A stretch of DNA of 64,000 nt. Source: Erythrobacter sp. (GTDB lineage Bacteria > Pseudomonadota > Alphaproteobacteria > Sphingomonadales > Sphingomonadaceae). Positions within the stretch are counted from its first letter, which is position 1; each line of letters opens with the position of its first letter. Location: NCBI GenBank assembly GCA_025698865.1, contig JAILWQ010000006.1:1-64000 (forward strand). Direction: 5' to 3'. The position numbers and the translations under genes are program-made. Under the pieces are notes generated by a model, which was given only the letters and a program-made list of their open reading frames with translations, ran no database searches and had not been told where the DNA came from. This document shows positions 46,832 to 55,430 of this stretch, piece by piece.

Positions 46832-47820
46832 CAGCCGCCCGTGACCGACATGGTGCGCGGCTGAGCCGGTGCTTCGCCGCGCCGGTCGATGCGGAAGGCG
46901 TGGCGTTCGGGCTTGATCGCAAGCGCCCGGTCGAGCGCGGCATCGAGCGCGGCGTCGCCCGGATCCTCGCGCAGCGCGGCGCGCAGATCGACTCGCTCGC
47001 CCCCGCCGAGGCAGGGGTAGAGCTGGCCCGTCGTGGTCACCCGCAACCGGTTGCAGCCCGCGCAGAAATTCTCGGTCAGCGGCGAGATGAGGCCAAGCCT
47101 GCCCCCGGTTTCGGCAATGTCGAAATAGCGCGCGGGGCCGCCGGTCCGGTGGTCGGAAGGGGTCAGCGTCCATTGCCGCTCGAGCCGGTCGCGCACGGCC
47201 GTCAGCGGCAGATACTGGTCGATCCGGTCGCCATCGACCTCGCCCAGCGGCATGACCTCGATCAGCGTGACCTCGTGCCCTTCCCCGTGCGCCCAGGCGA
47301 TCAGGTCGGGCAGCTCGTCCTCGTTCGCGCCCTTCAGGGCCACGGTGTTGAGCTTCACCTTGAGGCCCGCCGCCCTGGCCGCCGCGATCCCCTCGAGCAC
47401 CTGCGGCAGGGCATCGCGGCGCGACAGGCTGGCGAAGCGCTCGCGATCAATCGTGTCGAGCGAGACGTTGACGCGCCTGACGCCCGCACGGGCCAGCGCC
47501 TCGGCATGTTGCGCGAGCTGCGTGCCGTTGGTGGTCAAGGTCAGCTCTTCCAGCCCGTCACCGATCCTGCGGCCCAGCGCACGCACGAGATCGATCATGT
47601 CGCGCCGGACCAGCGGCTCGCCGCCCGTCAGGCGAATCTTCGTCACGCCGCGCGCGATGAAGGCGAGCGCGAGGCGTTGCAGTTCCTCGAGATCGAGAAC
47701 CTCGGATTTCGGCAAGAATGTCATGCGCTCGGGCATGCAATAAGTGCAGCGCAGATCGCAACGGTCGGTGACCGACAGCCGCAGATAGGTGATGCGGCGC
47801 TGGAAGCTGTCGACGAGCAT
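46831..47820 (-). CDS. moaA: GTP 3',8-cyclase
   Basis: The 329-residue radical SAM enzyme has the N-terminal cluster motif CDLRCTYC (about 24-31) and a C-terminal cluster in [20 protein letters not shown]. It ends with the Gly-Gly (TMSVTGG) required for activity. It begins molybdenum cofactor synthesis by converting GTP to 3',8-cyclo-GTP. First gene of the moaA-D-E run; the upstream small ORF ends 4 bp away, so it may belong to the longer folB transcript. Confidence 0.96.
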   Translation of the reverse strand: MLVDSFQRRITYLRLSVTDRCDLRCTYCMPERMTFLPKSEVLDLEELQRLALAFIARGVTKIRLTGGEPLVRRDMIDLVRALGRRIGDGLEELTLTTNGTQLAQHAEALARAGVRRVNVSLDTIDRERFASLSRRDALPQVLEGIAAARAAGLKVKLNTVALKGANEDELPDLIAWAHGEGHEVTLIEVMPLGEVDGDRIDQYLPLTAVRDRLERQWTLTPSDHRTGGPARYFDIAETGGRLGLISPLTENFCAGCNRLRVTTTGQLYPCLGGGERVDLRAALREDPGDAALDAALDRALAIKPERHAFRIDRRGEAPAQPRTMSVTGG

Positions 47821-47824
47821 GGCC

Positions 47825-48154
47825 CTATTGTGACGGATTGCCCGCGCCGTGGCCATCCCCCTCGAAATACTGGCCGGTAATGCCGGGGGCGGCTTCGAGA
47901 TAGGCGGCGAAGGCGGCGAACACGGCGGCGTCCTCGCCCGAGACAACGTTCGCCCGGCGCGGCGCGTGCTTGCGCGCGAGATCGCGGGCGATGGCCCGGC
48001 GCCAGTCGCGGTGGCGATGGTCCGCCGGATCGAGGGCAAGCATCAGATCGTCGGACGCGAGAGCCTCCTCCGCCTCTTCCAGCCATCCTGCGTGGAACCG
48101 GCCGGCGGCCGCCAGCGGCTCTTCCGGCAGCGCCTCGATCCGCAGGATTTTCAC
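47825..48154 (-). CDS. Small conserved protein of unknown function
   Basis: The 109-residue soluble protein is acidic and Ala-rich, containing [24 protein letters not shown] and [25 protein letters not shown]. The end resembles the closing part of short-chain Rossmann enzymes (PGITGQxFxxDGG) without the rest of the fold. The start is GTG at 48152-48154, overlapping the folB stop as GTGA, so it is coupled to folB. I know no function. Confidence 0.7.
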   Translation of the reverse strand: MKILRIEALPEEPLAAAGRFHAGWLEEAEEALASDDLMLALDPADHRHRDWRRAIARDLARKHAPRRANVVSGEDAAVFAAFAAYLEAAPGITGQYFEGDGHGAGNPSQ

Positions 48155-48525
48155 TCGCGGCGCTCGCGGTGGAGAGTGATGCCGATCTTCTCGCCCGCCT
48201 CGGCGATCGCCAGCTTGACGATCTTGACCGTCACCGCCTCGATCCGCGTGTCCTGAAGGAACAGTGTCTCGCAAACATGATCCGCGACCGCCTCGATCAG
48301 CTTGAAATGCACGCCTTCGGGCAACGCCTCCGACGCGGCGAATTTCAGGTCCATGTAGTTCTTGGAATGGTCGAGCGCGGTGTCCGGCTCGTAGCGATGC
48401 AGCGGTTTCAGCCGAACAGTGATGGTGAAGCGCAGCGGCTGCGGCTTGCCCGTCTCTTCGGAATAGATTCCGGTGAGCACGTCGTGCTCGAAATCGGCGA
48501 CTTCCAGGATCAGCGAATCGGCCAT
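48151..48525 (-). CDS. folB: Dihydroneopterin aldolase
   Basis: The 124-residue protein has the FolB pattern: EVADFEHDVLTGIYSEETGKPQ, DHSKNYMDLKFAA and HFKLIEAVADHVCETLF with the conserved Glu and Lys of the tunnel-fold active site. It splits dihydroneopterin in folate synthesis. Start at 48525. It sits between a methyltransferase gene and the small conserved ORF. Confidence 0.88.
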   Translation of the reverse strand: MADSLILEVADFEHDVLTGIYSEETGKPQPLRFTITVRLKPLHRYEPDTALDHSKNYMDLKFAASEALPEGVHFKLIEAVADHVCETLFLQDTRIEAVTVKIVKLAIAEAGEKIGITLHRERRE

Positions 48526-48533
48526 GCGCGCTC

Positions 48534-49439
48534 CTAGCCCGGATTGGACCAGCGCGCGAAGATCGCGGTGGGCAGCAGGCGGCCATCCTCGCCCGCCTCG
48601 CGCACGCCGAGATCGCCATGCTCGATCCGGCCGGGCAGATTGGCGAAGATCTCGGCCAGCAATCCGCCGAGCGCGAGGCTGCTCATCCGCACAGCATAGA
48701 CGGTGAGGAAGAGGAAGCGGCTGTCGCCATCGAGCAGTTGTCGGCAATCGGTGACTAGGCCGGGCAGGCTTTCCTCCAGCCGCCAAGTCTCGTTCTTCGG
48801 GCCGCGACCGAATTTGGGCGGATCGAGAATGATCCCGTCATAGCGATTGCCCCGCCGCACCTCGCGCGCGGTGAACTTGGCCGCATCGTCGACCAGCCAG
48901 CGGATCGGGCGATCCTCCATGCCAGAAAGCGCGGCGTTCTCGCGCGCCTGGGCGACCGATTTCTTGCTCGCATCGACATGGGTGACGCGCCCGAATCGGC
49001 TCAGCGCCAGGCTGCCGACGCCGGTATAGCCGAACAGGTTGAGCGTCTCGGCCTCGTCCTTGTCGCCAAGCTGGCCGCCGAGCTGATCGCCCATCCAGTC
49101 CCACACCGGGGCCATGTCGGGAAAGAAGCCGAGATGGCGGAAGGGGGTGCATTGCGCGGTGAAGCGCACGCCGTCGCGCCATGCAAGAGGCCAGCCATCG
49201 GGCGGCACGTCGGCCGCGAACTGCCAGCGGCCGCCGCCATCCTCGTCGCTGCCGGGGACGAATTCGCCGTGCGGGTCCCACTCGCCAAGGCGCGGGCTCC
49301 ACATCGCCTGCGGTTCGGGCCGCACGAAGCGGTAGGGGCCGTAGGATTCGAATTTCCGCCCGTTGCCGCTGTCGAGCAGGCGATAGGCGTCCCACCCCTC
49401 GCCGACCATCAGGGTCGGCTGGCTCACCAGTTCCGCCAT
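48534..49439 (-). CDS. Class I SAM-dependent methyltransferase (RlmI/RlmK-like)
   Basis: The 301-residue protein has a SAM-binding domain with LNLFGYTGVGSLALS (motif I), VTHVDASKKSVAQAREN and the catalytic-type IILDPPKFGRGPK motif used by base methyltransferases of the RlmI/RlmK group. The N-terminal PUA domain of RlmI is absent. The likely substrate is an rRNA or tRNA base, unproven. Its ATG overlaps the thrC stop (TGATG), so it is translated from the thrC message. Confidence 0.82.
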   Translation of the reverse strand: MAELVSQPTLMVGEGWDAYRLLDSGNGRKFESYGPYRFVRPEPQAMWSPRLGEWDPHGEFVPGSDEDGGGRWQFAADVPPDGWPLAWRDGVRFTAQCTPFRHLGFFPDMAPVWDWMGDQLGGQLGDKDEAETLNLFGYTGVGSLALSRFGRVTHVDASKKSVAQARENAALSGMEDRPIRWLVDDAAKFTAREVRRGNRYDGIILDPPKFGRGPKNETWRLEESLPGLVTDCRQLLDGDSRFLFLTVYAVRMSSLALGGLLAEIFANLPGRIEHGDLGVREAGEDGRLLPTAIFARWSNPG

Positions 49440-50830
49440 CAGGCCGCGCGCTCGAGAATGCAGGCGCGCACCGCCTCGTAAGTGCCGGGCAGCGTCTCGA
49501 ACGCCTCCTCGCGCTCGAACAAATCGCCCATGCGCGCGGGCAGCGGGGGGCGGAAGCCGGTCGCACGCTCCACCGCGTCGCGGAACTTGGCGGGGTGCGC
49601 CGTGGCGAGCGTCACCATGGGAACGTCGACGGGCAGATCGACCTGCCGCGCGCCGTGGAGGCCGATGGCGGTGTGCGGATCGAGGATCTGTCCGCAATGA
49701 CGCGAGGCCCAGTCCATCGCGCTCGCCATGTCGGAGGCATCGGCCCGCACGCTGGTGAAGAGATCGAGCGCCCCGTCGATCTGCGCCCGGGTCAGCCGCA
49801 TCGCCCGGGTGGCGTCGAAGCCCTGCATCTGCTCGGCCAGAGCCACCCCGTCGCGCCCGCCGACATCGAACAGCAGGCGCTCGAAATTGGAACTGACCTG
49901 AATGTCCATGCTCGGGCTGGCGGTGGGCGTCACCTCTCCGGCCGAATAGTCGCCGTCGGACAGCGCGCGGTAGAGGATGTCGTTCACATTGGTTGCGACG
50001 ACCAGTTTCTCGATCGGCAGCCCCATGCGGGCGGCGACGTGGCCGGCGAAGACATCGCCGAAATTGCCGGTCGGCACGCTGAAGGCGACCTTGCGCTCCG
50101 GCCCGCCGAGCTGAAGTGCGGCGGCGAAATAATAGACCACCTGCGCCATCAGCCGTGCCCAGTTGATCGAATTGACCGCGCCGATGCGAAGGCGGCTGGT
50201 CACCGTCTCGTCGGCGAAGATGCGCTTCACCATGGCCTGCGCGTCGTCGAAAGAACCCTCGATGGCGATGTTGTGGACGTTGGGCGCGCGCACCGTGGTC
50301 ATCTGGCGACGCTGGACATCGCTCACCCGGCCGGCCGGATGAAGCATGAAGATCTCGACATTGTCGCGGTTCGCCACCGCGTCGATTGCGGCGCTGCCGG
50401 TGTCGCCGCTGGTCGCGCCGACGATGGTCAGCTGCGATTTCTCGCGCGCCAGAAATTCCTCGAACAGCAGGCCGAGCAGCTGGAGCGCGACATCCTTGAA
50501 GGCCAGCGTCGGCCCGTGAAAGAGCTCGAGCACCCAGTTGCGCTCGTCGAGCTGCACCAGCGGCGTGACGGCGCGATGGGCGAAGCGGCCATAGGCCTCC
50601 TCGGACAGTTCGCCGAGCCGGTCCGCGCTCAGGCAATCGCCGACGAAGGGCTGCATGACCCGGGCTGCGAGCTGCGCGTAGGGCAGTCCGCGCATCGCAG
50701 CGATCTCGGGATGGGAGAAACGCGGCCATTCGCGGGGCACATAGAGGCCGCCGTCCTGCGCCAGCCCCGTAAGTGTCACGCCCTCGAAATCGAGAACCGG
50801 TGCAGCGCCGCGGGTGGAGACATATTCCAT
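49439..50830 (-). CDS. thrC: Threonine synthase
   Basis: The 463-residue PLP enzyme has the N-terminal MEYVSTRG, the PLP-Lys motif ELFHGPTLAFKDVALQ (Lys near 111), the phosphate loop VGATSGDTGSAA and PTGNFGDVFAG. It makes threonine from O-phosphohomoserine. This is the long (type I) form. It follows SURF1 by about 50 bp and is probably part of the extended cox transcript, a frequent arrangement in Sphingomonadales. Confidence 0.95.
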   Translation of the reverse strand: MEYVSTRGAAPVLDFEGVTLTGLAQDGGLYVPREWPRFSHPEIAAMRGLPYAQLAARVMQPFVGDCLSADRLGELSEEAYGRFAHRAVTPLVQLDERNWVLELFHGPTLAFKDVALQLLGLLFEEFLAREKSQLTIVGATSGDTGSAAIDAVANRDNVEIFMLHPAGRVSDVQRRQMTTVRAPNVHNIAIEGSFDDAQAMVKRIFADETVTSRLRIGAVNSINWARLMAQVVYYFAAALQLGGPERKVAFSVPTGNFGDVFAGHVAARMGLPIEKLVVATNVNDILYRALSDGDYSAGEVTPTASPSMDIQVSSNFERLLFDVGGRDGVALAEQMQGFDATRAMRLTRAQIDGALDLFTSVRADASDMASAMDWASRHCGQILDPHTAIGLHGARQVDLPVDVPMVTLATAHPAKFRDAVERATGFRPPLPARMGDLFEREEAFETLPGTYEAVRACILERAA

Positions 50831-50880
50831 CGGACAAGCCGGTTAGCGCCGGGCGCCGCGCGCGGCAAGCCGCCGGAACG

Positions 50881-51456
50881 TCAGCGTCCGCCTGCGTCCC
50901 GCCAGCGCCGTCGCAGGACCAGCGCATAGATGCCGAGCGCGGTAAGCGCGAAGAAGAACCATTGCCCGGCATAGGCGAGATGATTGTTCGGCAGGTCGCG
51001 CGGATCGGGCCGGGCGAGCTGCGTCAGCCCCGCCGGTGGATTGGCCGCCACCACCCGGCCGCCGGGGGCGATCGTGCCGACGACCTCGCCCCCCGACCAA
51101 CCGGCGAATTGCGGCTCGCGCGAGAAGCCGAGCTCGACCGGGACCGTCCGGCCGTCCGCCAGAGCGCAGAGCGCGCCATGCGCCCAGCCCTTCTCGCCCC
51201 GCGCGCTGTTGCCCGCTCCCGAACGCGGCTCGACCACGCGGGTGCAGTCGATCCGCGTGCGGCGGTAAAGCGCGGTCTCGAGCCCCAGTTCCTGTGCGGG
51301 GTATGCGATTTCCGCCGGTGACTGGAGCGCCCGCTCGGCCCGGGCGATCAGCGCGGCTTTCTCCGCCGAACGCTGGAGCTGCCAGAAACCGAGCGCGACC
51401 ATCGTGGCCGCGGCCGCAAGCACGATGATCGTCGGAATGATCGGAATGCGCCTCAT
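50881..51456 (-). CDS. SURF1-family cytochrome oxidase assembly protein
   Basis: The 191-residue protein has transmembrane helices at both ends (about 7-22 and 162-182) with a periplasmic domain between. GFWQLQRSAEKAALIA and the closing NNHLAYAGQWFFFALTALGIY are family marks. SURF1 supports haem a insertion into subunit I. It is short compared with typical SURF1 (about 240). ATGA overlap with the upstream DUF983 gene. Confidence 0.88.
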   Translation of the reverse strand: MRRIPIIPTIIVLAAAATMVALGFWQLQRSAEKAALIARAERALQSPAEIAYPAQELGLETALYRRTRIDCTRVVEPRSGAGNSARGEKGWAHGALCALADGRTVPVELGFSREPQFAGWSGGEVVGTIAPGGRVVAANPPAGLTQLARPDPRDLPNNHLAYAGQWFFFALTALGIYALVLRRRWRDAGGR

Positions 51457-51827
51457 GCCTCAGTCTCCGACCTGGCAAGCCTGCGCATGAGCGTCGCCGC
51501 GCGCGAACAGCGAATGGCGGCAAGCACGCCGCCGATGGTCAGCGGCAGCCAGATGATCGCGTGAAGCCACAGCGGCGGTCGAACCGCCTCGTCGAGCCAG
51601 AGCGCCAGCACGATCAGGACGACCGCGACGATGACGGTCAGCAGCAGCGGCAATCGCCCGCCCGCCTGCGCTGCCGCGAAATCGAGCCCGCAATTCCGGC
51701 AGCGATCCGGCACCGCGACCACGCCGGCGAACAGCGTGCGCTCTCCGCAGCGCGGGCAGCAACCGAAAAGGGCGGCCTCCGCAAGGGAAGGCCGCCCATC
51801 GGAAACCGGCGAACCGGATTTCGGCAT
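51453..51827 (-). CDS. DUF983 zinc-ribbon membrane protein
   Basis: The 124-residue protein begins with two CxxC pairs (CCPRCGERTLF and CRNCGLDF), a zinc ribbon, followed by two transmembrane helices (LLLTVIVAVVLIVLALWLD and HAIIWLPLTIGGVLAAIRC). DUF983 genes sit in alphaproteobacterial cox operons, and a role in oxidase assembly is assumed. The start overlaps the coxC stop (TGATG) and the end overlaps SURF1 (ATGA). Confidence 0.87.
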   Translation of the reverse strand: MPKSGSPVSDGRPSLAEAALFGCCPRCGERTLFAGVVAVPDRCRNCGLDFAAAQAGGRLPLLLTVIVAVVLIVLALWLDEAVRPPLWLHAIIWLPLTIGGVLAAIRCSRAATLMRRLARSETEA

Positions 51828-52648
51828 CAGTGGAATTCGTGACCCCATCCGCCCCAGACATAGACGACGATGAAGAGGAACAGCCACACCACGTCGACGA
51901 AGTGCCAGTACCACGCCGCCGCTTCGAAGCCGAAATGCTGACGCGGGGTGAAGTGGCCGAGATAGGCGCGGCGCAGGCAGACGATCAGGAAGATCGTGCC
52001 GACCAGAACGTGGAAGCCGTGGAAGCCGGTCGCCATGTAGAAGGCGCTGGAGTAGGTATTGCCGCCGAAAGCGAACGGCGCGGCCGAATATTCGTAGGCC
52101 TGGATGCAGGTGAAGATCGCGCCGAGAATGACGGTCGCCCACAGGCCCTTCTTCAGCCCATCACGATCGCCGTGGATCAGCGAGTGGTGCGCCCATGTGA
52201 CCGTGGTGCCCGAGCACAGCAGGATCAGGGTGTTGAGCAGCGGCAGCTTGAAGGGATTGAGGACTTCCTCGATCACCGCGGGCGGAAACTCGCCCTGCAC
52301 CACGTCCGACAATTCGCTGGGGAACAGGGAGAAATCGAACCAGCTCCAGAACCATCCGACGAAGAACATCACTTCGGACGCGATGAACAGGATCATGCCG
52401 TACCGCATGTGAAGCTGCACCACCGGAGTGTGATCGCCGCGCTGCGCCTCTTTCACGATGTTGGAGAACCAGGCGAAGAACGTCGCGATCAGAGCCGCGA
52501 CGCCGAGCCCCAGCACCAGGTGGCCGTTCGGCATATCGTGCATGTAGAGCACCATGCCGCTGGTGAAAACCAAGCCCGCAAACGCGCCGACCAGCGGCCA
52601 GATGTCGGGTTCGAGAATGTGATATTCGTGATTTACCTGGCCGGCCAT
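51827..52648 (-). CDS. coxC: Cytochrome c oxidase subunit III
   Basis: The 273-residue protein has seven transmembrane helices. It shows FIASEVMFFVGWFWSWF (about 89-105), TWAHHSLIHGDR and the end FEAAAWYWHFVDVVWLFLFIVVYVWG, all conserved in subunit III. It stabilises the oxygen-reducing core in subunit I. Start at 52648. ctaG lies 75 bp upstream. Confidence 0.95.
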   Translation of the reverse strand: MAGQVNHEYHILEPDIWPLVGAFAGLVFTSGMVLYMHDMPNGHLVLGLGVAALIATFFAWFSNIVKEAQRGDHTPVVQLHMRYGMILFIASEVMFFVGWFWSWFDFSLFPSELSDVVQGEFPPAVIEEVLNPFKLPLLNTLILLCSGTTVTWAHHSLIHGDRDGLKKGLWATVILGAIFTCIQAYEYSAAPFAFGGNTYSSAFYMATGFHGFHVLVGTIFLIVCLRRAYLGHFTPRQHFGFEAAAWYWHFVDVVWLFLFIVVYVWGGWGHEFH

Positions 52649-52724
52649 GGGTCTCTCGATTGGCTGGTGTGGAACGAGCGTATGCCCCTGCCCTTAGAGC
52701 GGGCGGGGCGCGCGGTCCAGAGGG

Positions 52725-53309
52725 TTAGGACGCCTCTTCCTCCGGGGCCTTGATCGCCTCGTGGAAAGTGTAGCTGAGCGTGATCTGTTCGACGCCCTTC
52801 ATGTTGGGATCGTCGAGCGCGGCCGGATCGACGTAGAACAGCACCGGCATCCGCATTTCCTGGCCCGGCTGGAGCGTCTGTTCGGTGAAGCAGAAACACT
52901 GGATCTTGTTGAAATAGCGGCCGGCCTGCTCGGGCTCGACATTGAAGGTGGCGGTGCCCGTCACCGGCCGGTCGCTGTTGTTGCGGGCGTAGTAGAACGC
53001 CATGTCGCGCTGGCCGATCTGGATCGTGTCCTTCGAGGCTTCGGGGCGGAAGGTCCACGGCATCCCCACCGCGGTGCTCGCATCGAACCGGATCGAGATG
53101 TCCGGCGTGTTCGAGCTGCGCGCAAACCGCGCCGCCATCTCGGCATCGCTTTCGCTGGCCCGCTGGGTCGTCCCGCCGAAACCGGTGACGCTGCAGAACA
53201 GATTGTAGAGAGGCACCGCCGCATAGCCGAGGCCGAGCATCGCCAGCGCGCCCAGCAGCGCGAAGATGGCGGTGCGGGTCTTGCGATTCTCGAGAGTGGC
53301 GGCGGTCAT
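52725..53309 (-). CDS. ctaG: Cytochrome c oxidase assembly protein CtaG/Cox11
   Basis: The 194-residue protein has one N-terminal transmembrane helix (about 12-34) and a periplasmic Ig-like copper-binding domain with the CFCF motif (IQCFCFTEQTL, about 137-147). It delivers copper to the CuB site of subunit I. C35 in YNLFCSVTGFGG after the helix is also conserved. Positioned between the small ORF and coxC. Confidence 0.94.
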   Translation of the reverse strand: MTAATLENRKTRTAIFALLGALAMLGLGYAAVPLYNLFCSVTGFGGTTQRASESDAEMAARFARSSNTPDISIRFDASTAVGMPWTFRPEASKDTIQIGQRDMAFYYARNNSDRPVTGTATFNVEPEQAGRYFNKIQCFCFTEQTLQPGQEMRMPVLFYVDPAALDDPNMKGVEQITLSYTFHEAIKAPEEEAS

Positions 53310-53316
53310 GACGGTC

Positions 53317-53436
53317 TCACATCCGGGCGATCGTGATGAAATAGAACAGGAAGGCGAAGAACAGCAGCAGCCCTCCCAGAGCGAGATTGCGGCTCTTCTG
53401 CCGGTGCCTGAATTCGCGTTCTTCCTCGGGGGTCAT
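53317..53436 (-). CDS. Tiny single-helix protein of the cox operon
   Basis: Only 39 residues: a charged start [17 protein letters not shown] and one hydrophobic helix [19 protein letters not shown]. Its ATG overlaps the ctaB stop (ATGA) and it ends 7 bp before ctaG. Such a small membrane ORF at this position is found in many alphaproteobacterial cox operons (sometimes called CoxF) and probably aids assembly, but the function is not established. It is easily missed by automated gene calling. Confidence 0.78.
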   Translation of the reverse strand: MTPEEEREFRHRQKSRNLALGGLLLFFAFLFYFITIARM

Positions 53437-54353
53437 CCGACAACTCCGTAATGGGCCAGCACCCTGTCGGCCACCAGCACGGCGAACAGCGCGAAAAGAT
53501 AGAGGATGCTGAAACCGAACAATCGCTTTTCCGGGCGCATCGTATCGCCTGCCACGCTCTGCCTGAACGCCACCGGGACCGAAAGCGCAAGAAAGGCAAG
53601 CGACAGGGCAAGTGCCGCAATCCCGTAAACCGCGCCGGTCCCGCCGATCAGCCAAGGCGCGATCGCGATGGGGACGAGGAGGATCGAATAGACCAGGATC
53701 TGCCGCCGCGTCGATCGCTCGCCCTTCACCACAGGCATCATCGGGATGCCGACCTTGGCATAATCGCTCTGCACGAACAGCGCGAGCGCCCAGAAATGCG
53801 GCGGCGTCCACATGAAGATGATCGCGAACAGCAGGATCGGCATCAGCGTGATGTCGCCGGTCACCGCGATCCACCCGATCATCGGCGGAAACGCCCCGGC
53901 ACCCCCGCCGATCACGATGTTCTGAGGTGTGCGCGGCTTGAGCCAGATCGTGTAGAGCACCGCGTAATAGAGGATCGAGACGGCGAGGACGGCGGCGGCG
54001 AGCCAGCCGATCGCCAGCCCCATCACGCCGACCGAGGCGGCCGAGATCGCGATGCCGAAATCGCGCGCATCGGTCCGCTCGAGCCGGCCGGAAGGAAGCG
54101 GCCGCGCCGAGGTGCGCTTCATCCCGGCGTCGAGATCGGCCTCCCACCACTGGTTGAGCGCCGCCGCCCCGCCCGCGCCGAGCGCGATGCACAGGATCGC
54201 GGTGAAGCCCAGGATCGGATTGATGCTCCCCGGTGCGGCGAGCAATCCGCACAGGCCGGTGAAGATCACCAAGCTCATCACGCGCGGTTTGGTCAGCGCG
54301 TAGAAATCGCGCCAGTCGGCGGGCATGCGGAGAGGTCGGGAAATCGAGTCCAT
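53433..54353 (-). CDS. ctaB: Protohaem IX farnesyltransferase (haem O synthase)
   Basis: The 306-residue UbiA-superfamily membrane protein has about nine helices and motifs [23 protein letters not shown] (shown in part) and the second DxxxD-type region around [13 protein letters not shown]. It attaches farnesyl to haem b to make haem O, the precursor of haem a. Its presence supports an aa3-type oxidase. Start at 54353 after the epoxide-hydrolase-like gene. Confidence 0.93.
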   Translation of the reverse strand: MDSISRPLRMPADWRDFYALTKPRVMSLVIFTGLCGLLAAPGSINPILGFTAILCIALGAGGAAALNQWWEADLDAGMKRTSARPLPSGRLERTDARDFGIAISAASVGVMGLAIGWLAAAVLAVSILYYAVLYTIWLKPRTPQNIVIGGGAGAFPPMIGWIAVTGDITLMPILLFAIIFMWTPPHFWALALFVQSDYAKVGIPMMPVVKGERSTRRQILVYSILLVPIAIAPWLIGGTGAVYGIAALALSLAFLALSVPVAFRQSVAGDTMRPEKRLFGFSILYLFALFAVLVADRVLAHYGVVG

Positions 54354-54374
54354 CGTTCGGCCGGCTATACTCGC

Positions 54375-55361
54375 TCAGAGCCGTCCAAGCCAGTCGAGGA
54401 GCAACGCGTTGACCTCTCCCGGGCGTTCCTGCTGGATCCAGTGGCCGGCGCCCTCGACGATATGGCCTTCGACCTGCGGCGCGAACATCCGCATCATGGC
54501 GACGGGATCGGTCACCGCCCCAAACAGGAAGGTCGCCGGATCGCGGCTGCCGCCGATGAACAGGCTCGGCTGCTCGATCCGGCGGCCGTCGAACTGGCGC
54601 AGCCATTCGTAGTCGCGCTCGTGATTGCGATAGCGATTGAGCGGGCCGCGAAAGCCCGAACCGCGGAACTCGCCCTCGTAATAGTCGAGATCGGCCTCGG
54701 TGAGCCAGTCGACCGGCTGCGGATCGGGCAGGCCTTCGAGGAAGGTCGCGCCGTGCGGCTTGTCGAAATAATTGCCGGGCGCAACGTCGCCACTGATCGA
54801 ATACATCATCCGCTGGACGAATTCGCGCGGGTCCGCCTCGGCCTCTGCCTCGGCGACGCCCGGCTCCTGGAAATATTCCTGGTAGAAGAACTTGCCCTTG
54901 CTGGTGAAATGTTCGCGGAACACCTCGGTAAACGGCCGCTTGGGCACGCCGGCGAAGGGCACGGACATGCCGGCCGCCGCGCGGAAATGCTCGGGATGGG
55001 TCAGCGCGGTGTTCCAGACGATCGGCGCGCCCCAGTCATGGCCGATCAGCACCGCCGCCTGATCGGGGTGGAGCGCCATCTTCAGCCCGACGAGATCGGT
55101 GACGATATGCTCCATCGCATAATCCGCGATCTCCGCGGGCTTGTCGGAGCCGCCATAGCCGCGCACGTCGATCGCGCAGGCGGTGAAACCGGCCTCCGCG
55201 ATCGGCCCGAGCTGGTGCCGCCAGCTGTACCAGCTTTCCGGAAAACCGTGGACCAGGATCGCGAGCGGCGCGGTGCCCGGTTCCGGACCCTCGATCGCGC
55301 AGCGCAGGGTCACTTCACCGGTGTCGATGTGGCGCAATTCGGGGTGGCGCAATTCGGGCAC
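54375..55361 (-). CDS. Epoxide-hydrolase-like alpha/beta hydrolase inside the cox cluster
   Basis: The 328-residue hydrolase has HGFPESWYSWR (oxyanion region, about 38-48), nucleophile elbow GHDWGAP (Asp near 109, as in epoxide hydrolases rather than Ser), two cap-domain tyrosines and the catalytic His in GAGHWIQQERPGE. It would open epoxides or dehalogenate. It lies between ctaD and ctaB on the same strand, an unusual position with no link to oxidase assembly. Spacing to both neighbours is modest (69 and 21 bp). Confidence 0.85.
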   Translation of the reverse strand: MPELRHPELRHIDTGEVTLRCAIEGPEPGTAPLAILVHGFPESWYSWRHQLGPIAEAGFTACAIDVRGYGGSDKPAEIADYAMEHIVTDLVGLKMALHPDQAAVLIGHDWGAPIVWNTALTHPEHFRAAAGMSVPFAGVPKRPFTEVFREHFTSKGKFFYQEYFQEPGVAEAEAEADPREFVQRMMYSISGDVAPGNYFDKPHGATFLEGLPDPQPVDWLTEADLDYYEGEFRGSGFRGPLNRYRNHERDYEWLRQFDGRRIEQPSLFIGGSRDPATFLFGAVTDPVAMMRMFAPQVEGHIVEGAGHWIQQERPGEVNALLLDWLGRL

Positions 55362-55430
55362 GGCCTGCTCTCCAAATGCAGACGGCCGGCCCGCGAGGGG
55401 ACCGGCCGCCCTGATTACCGTCCGGACCGA

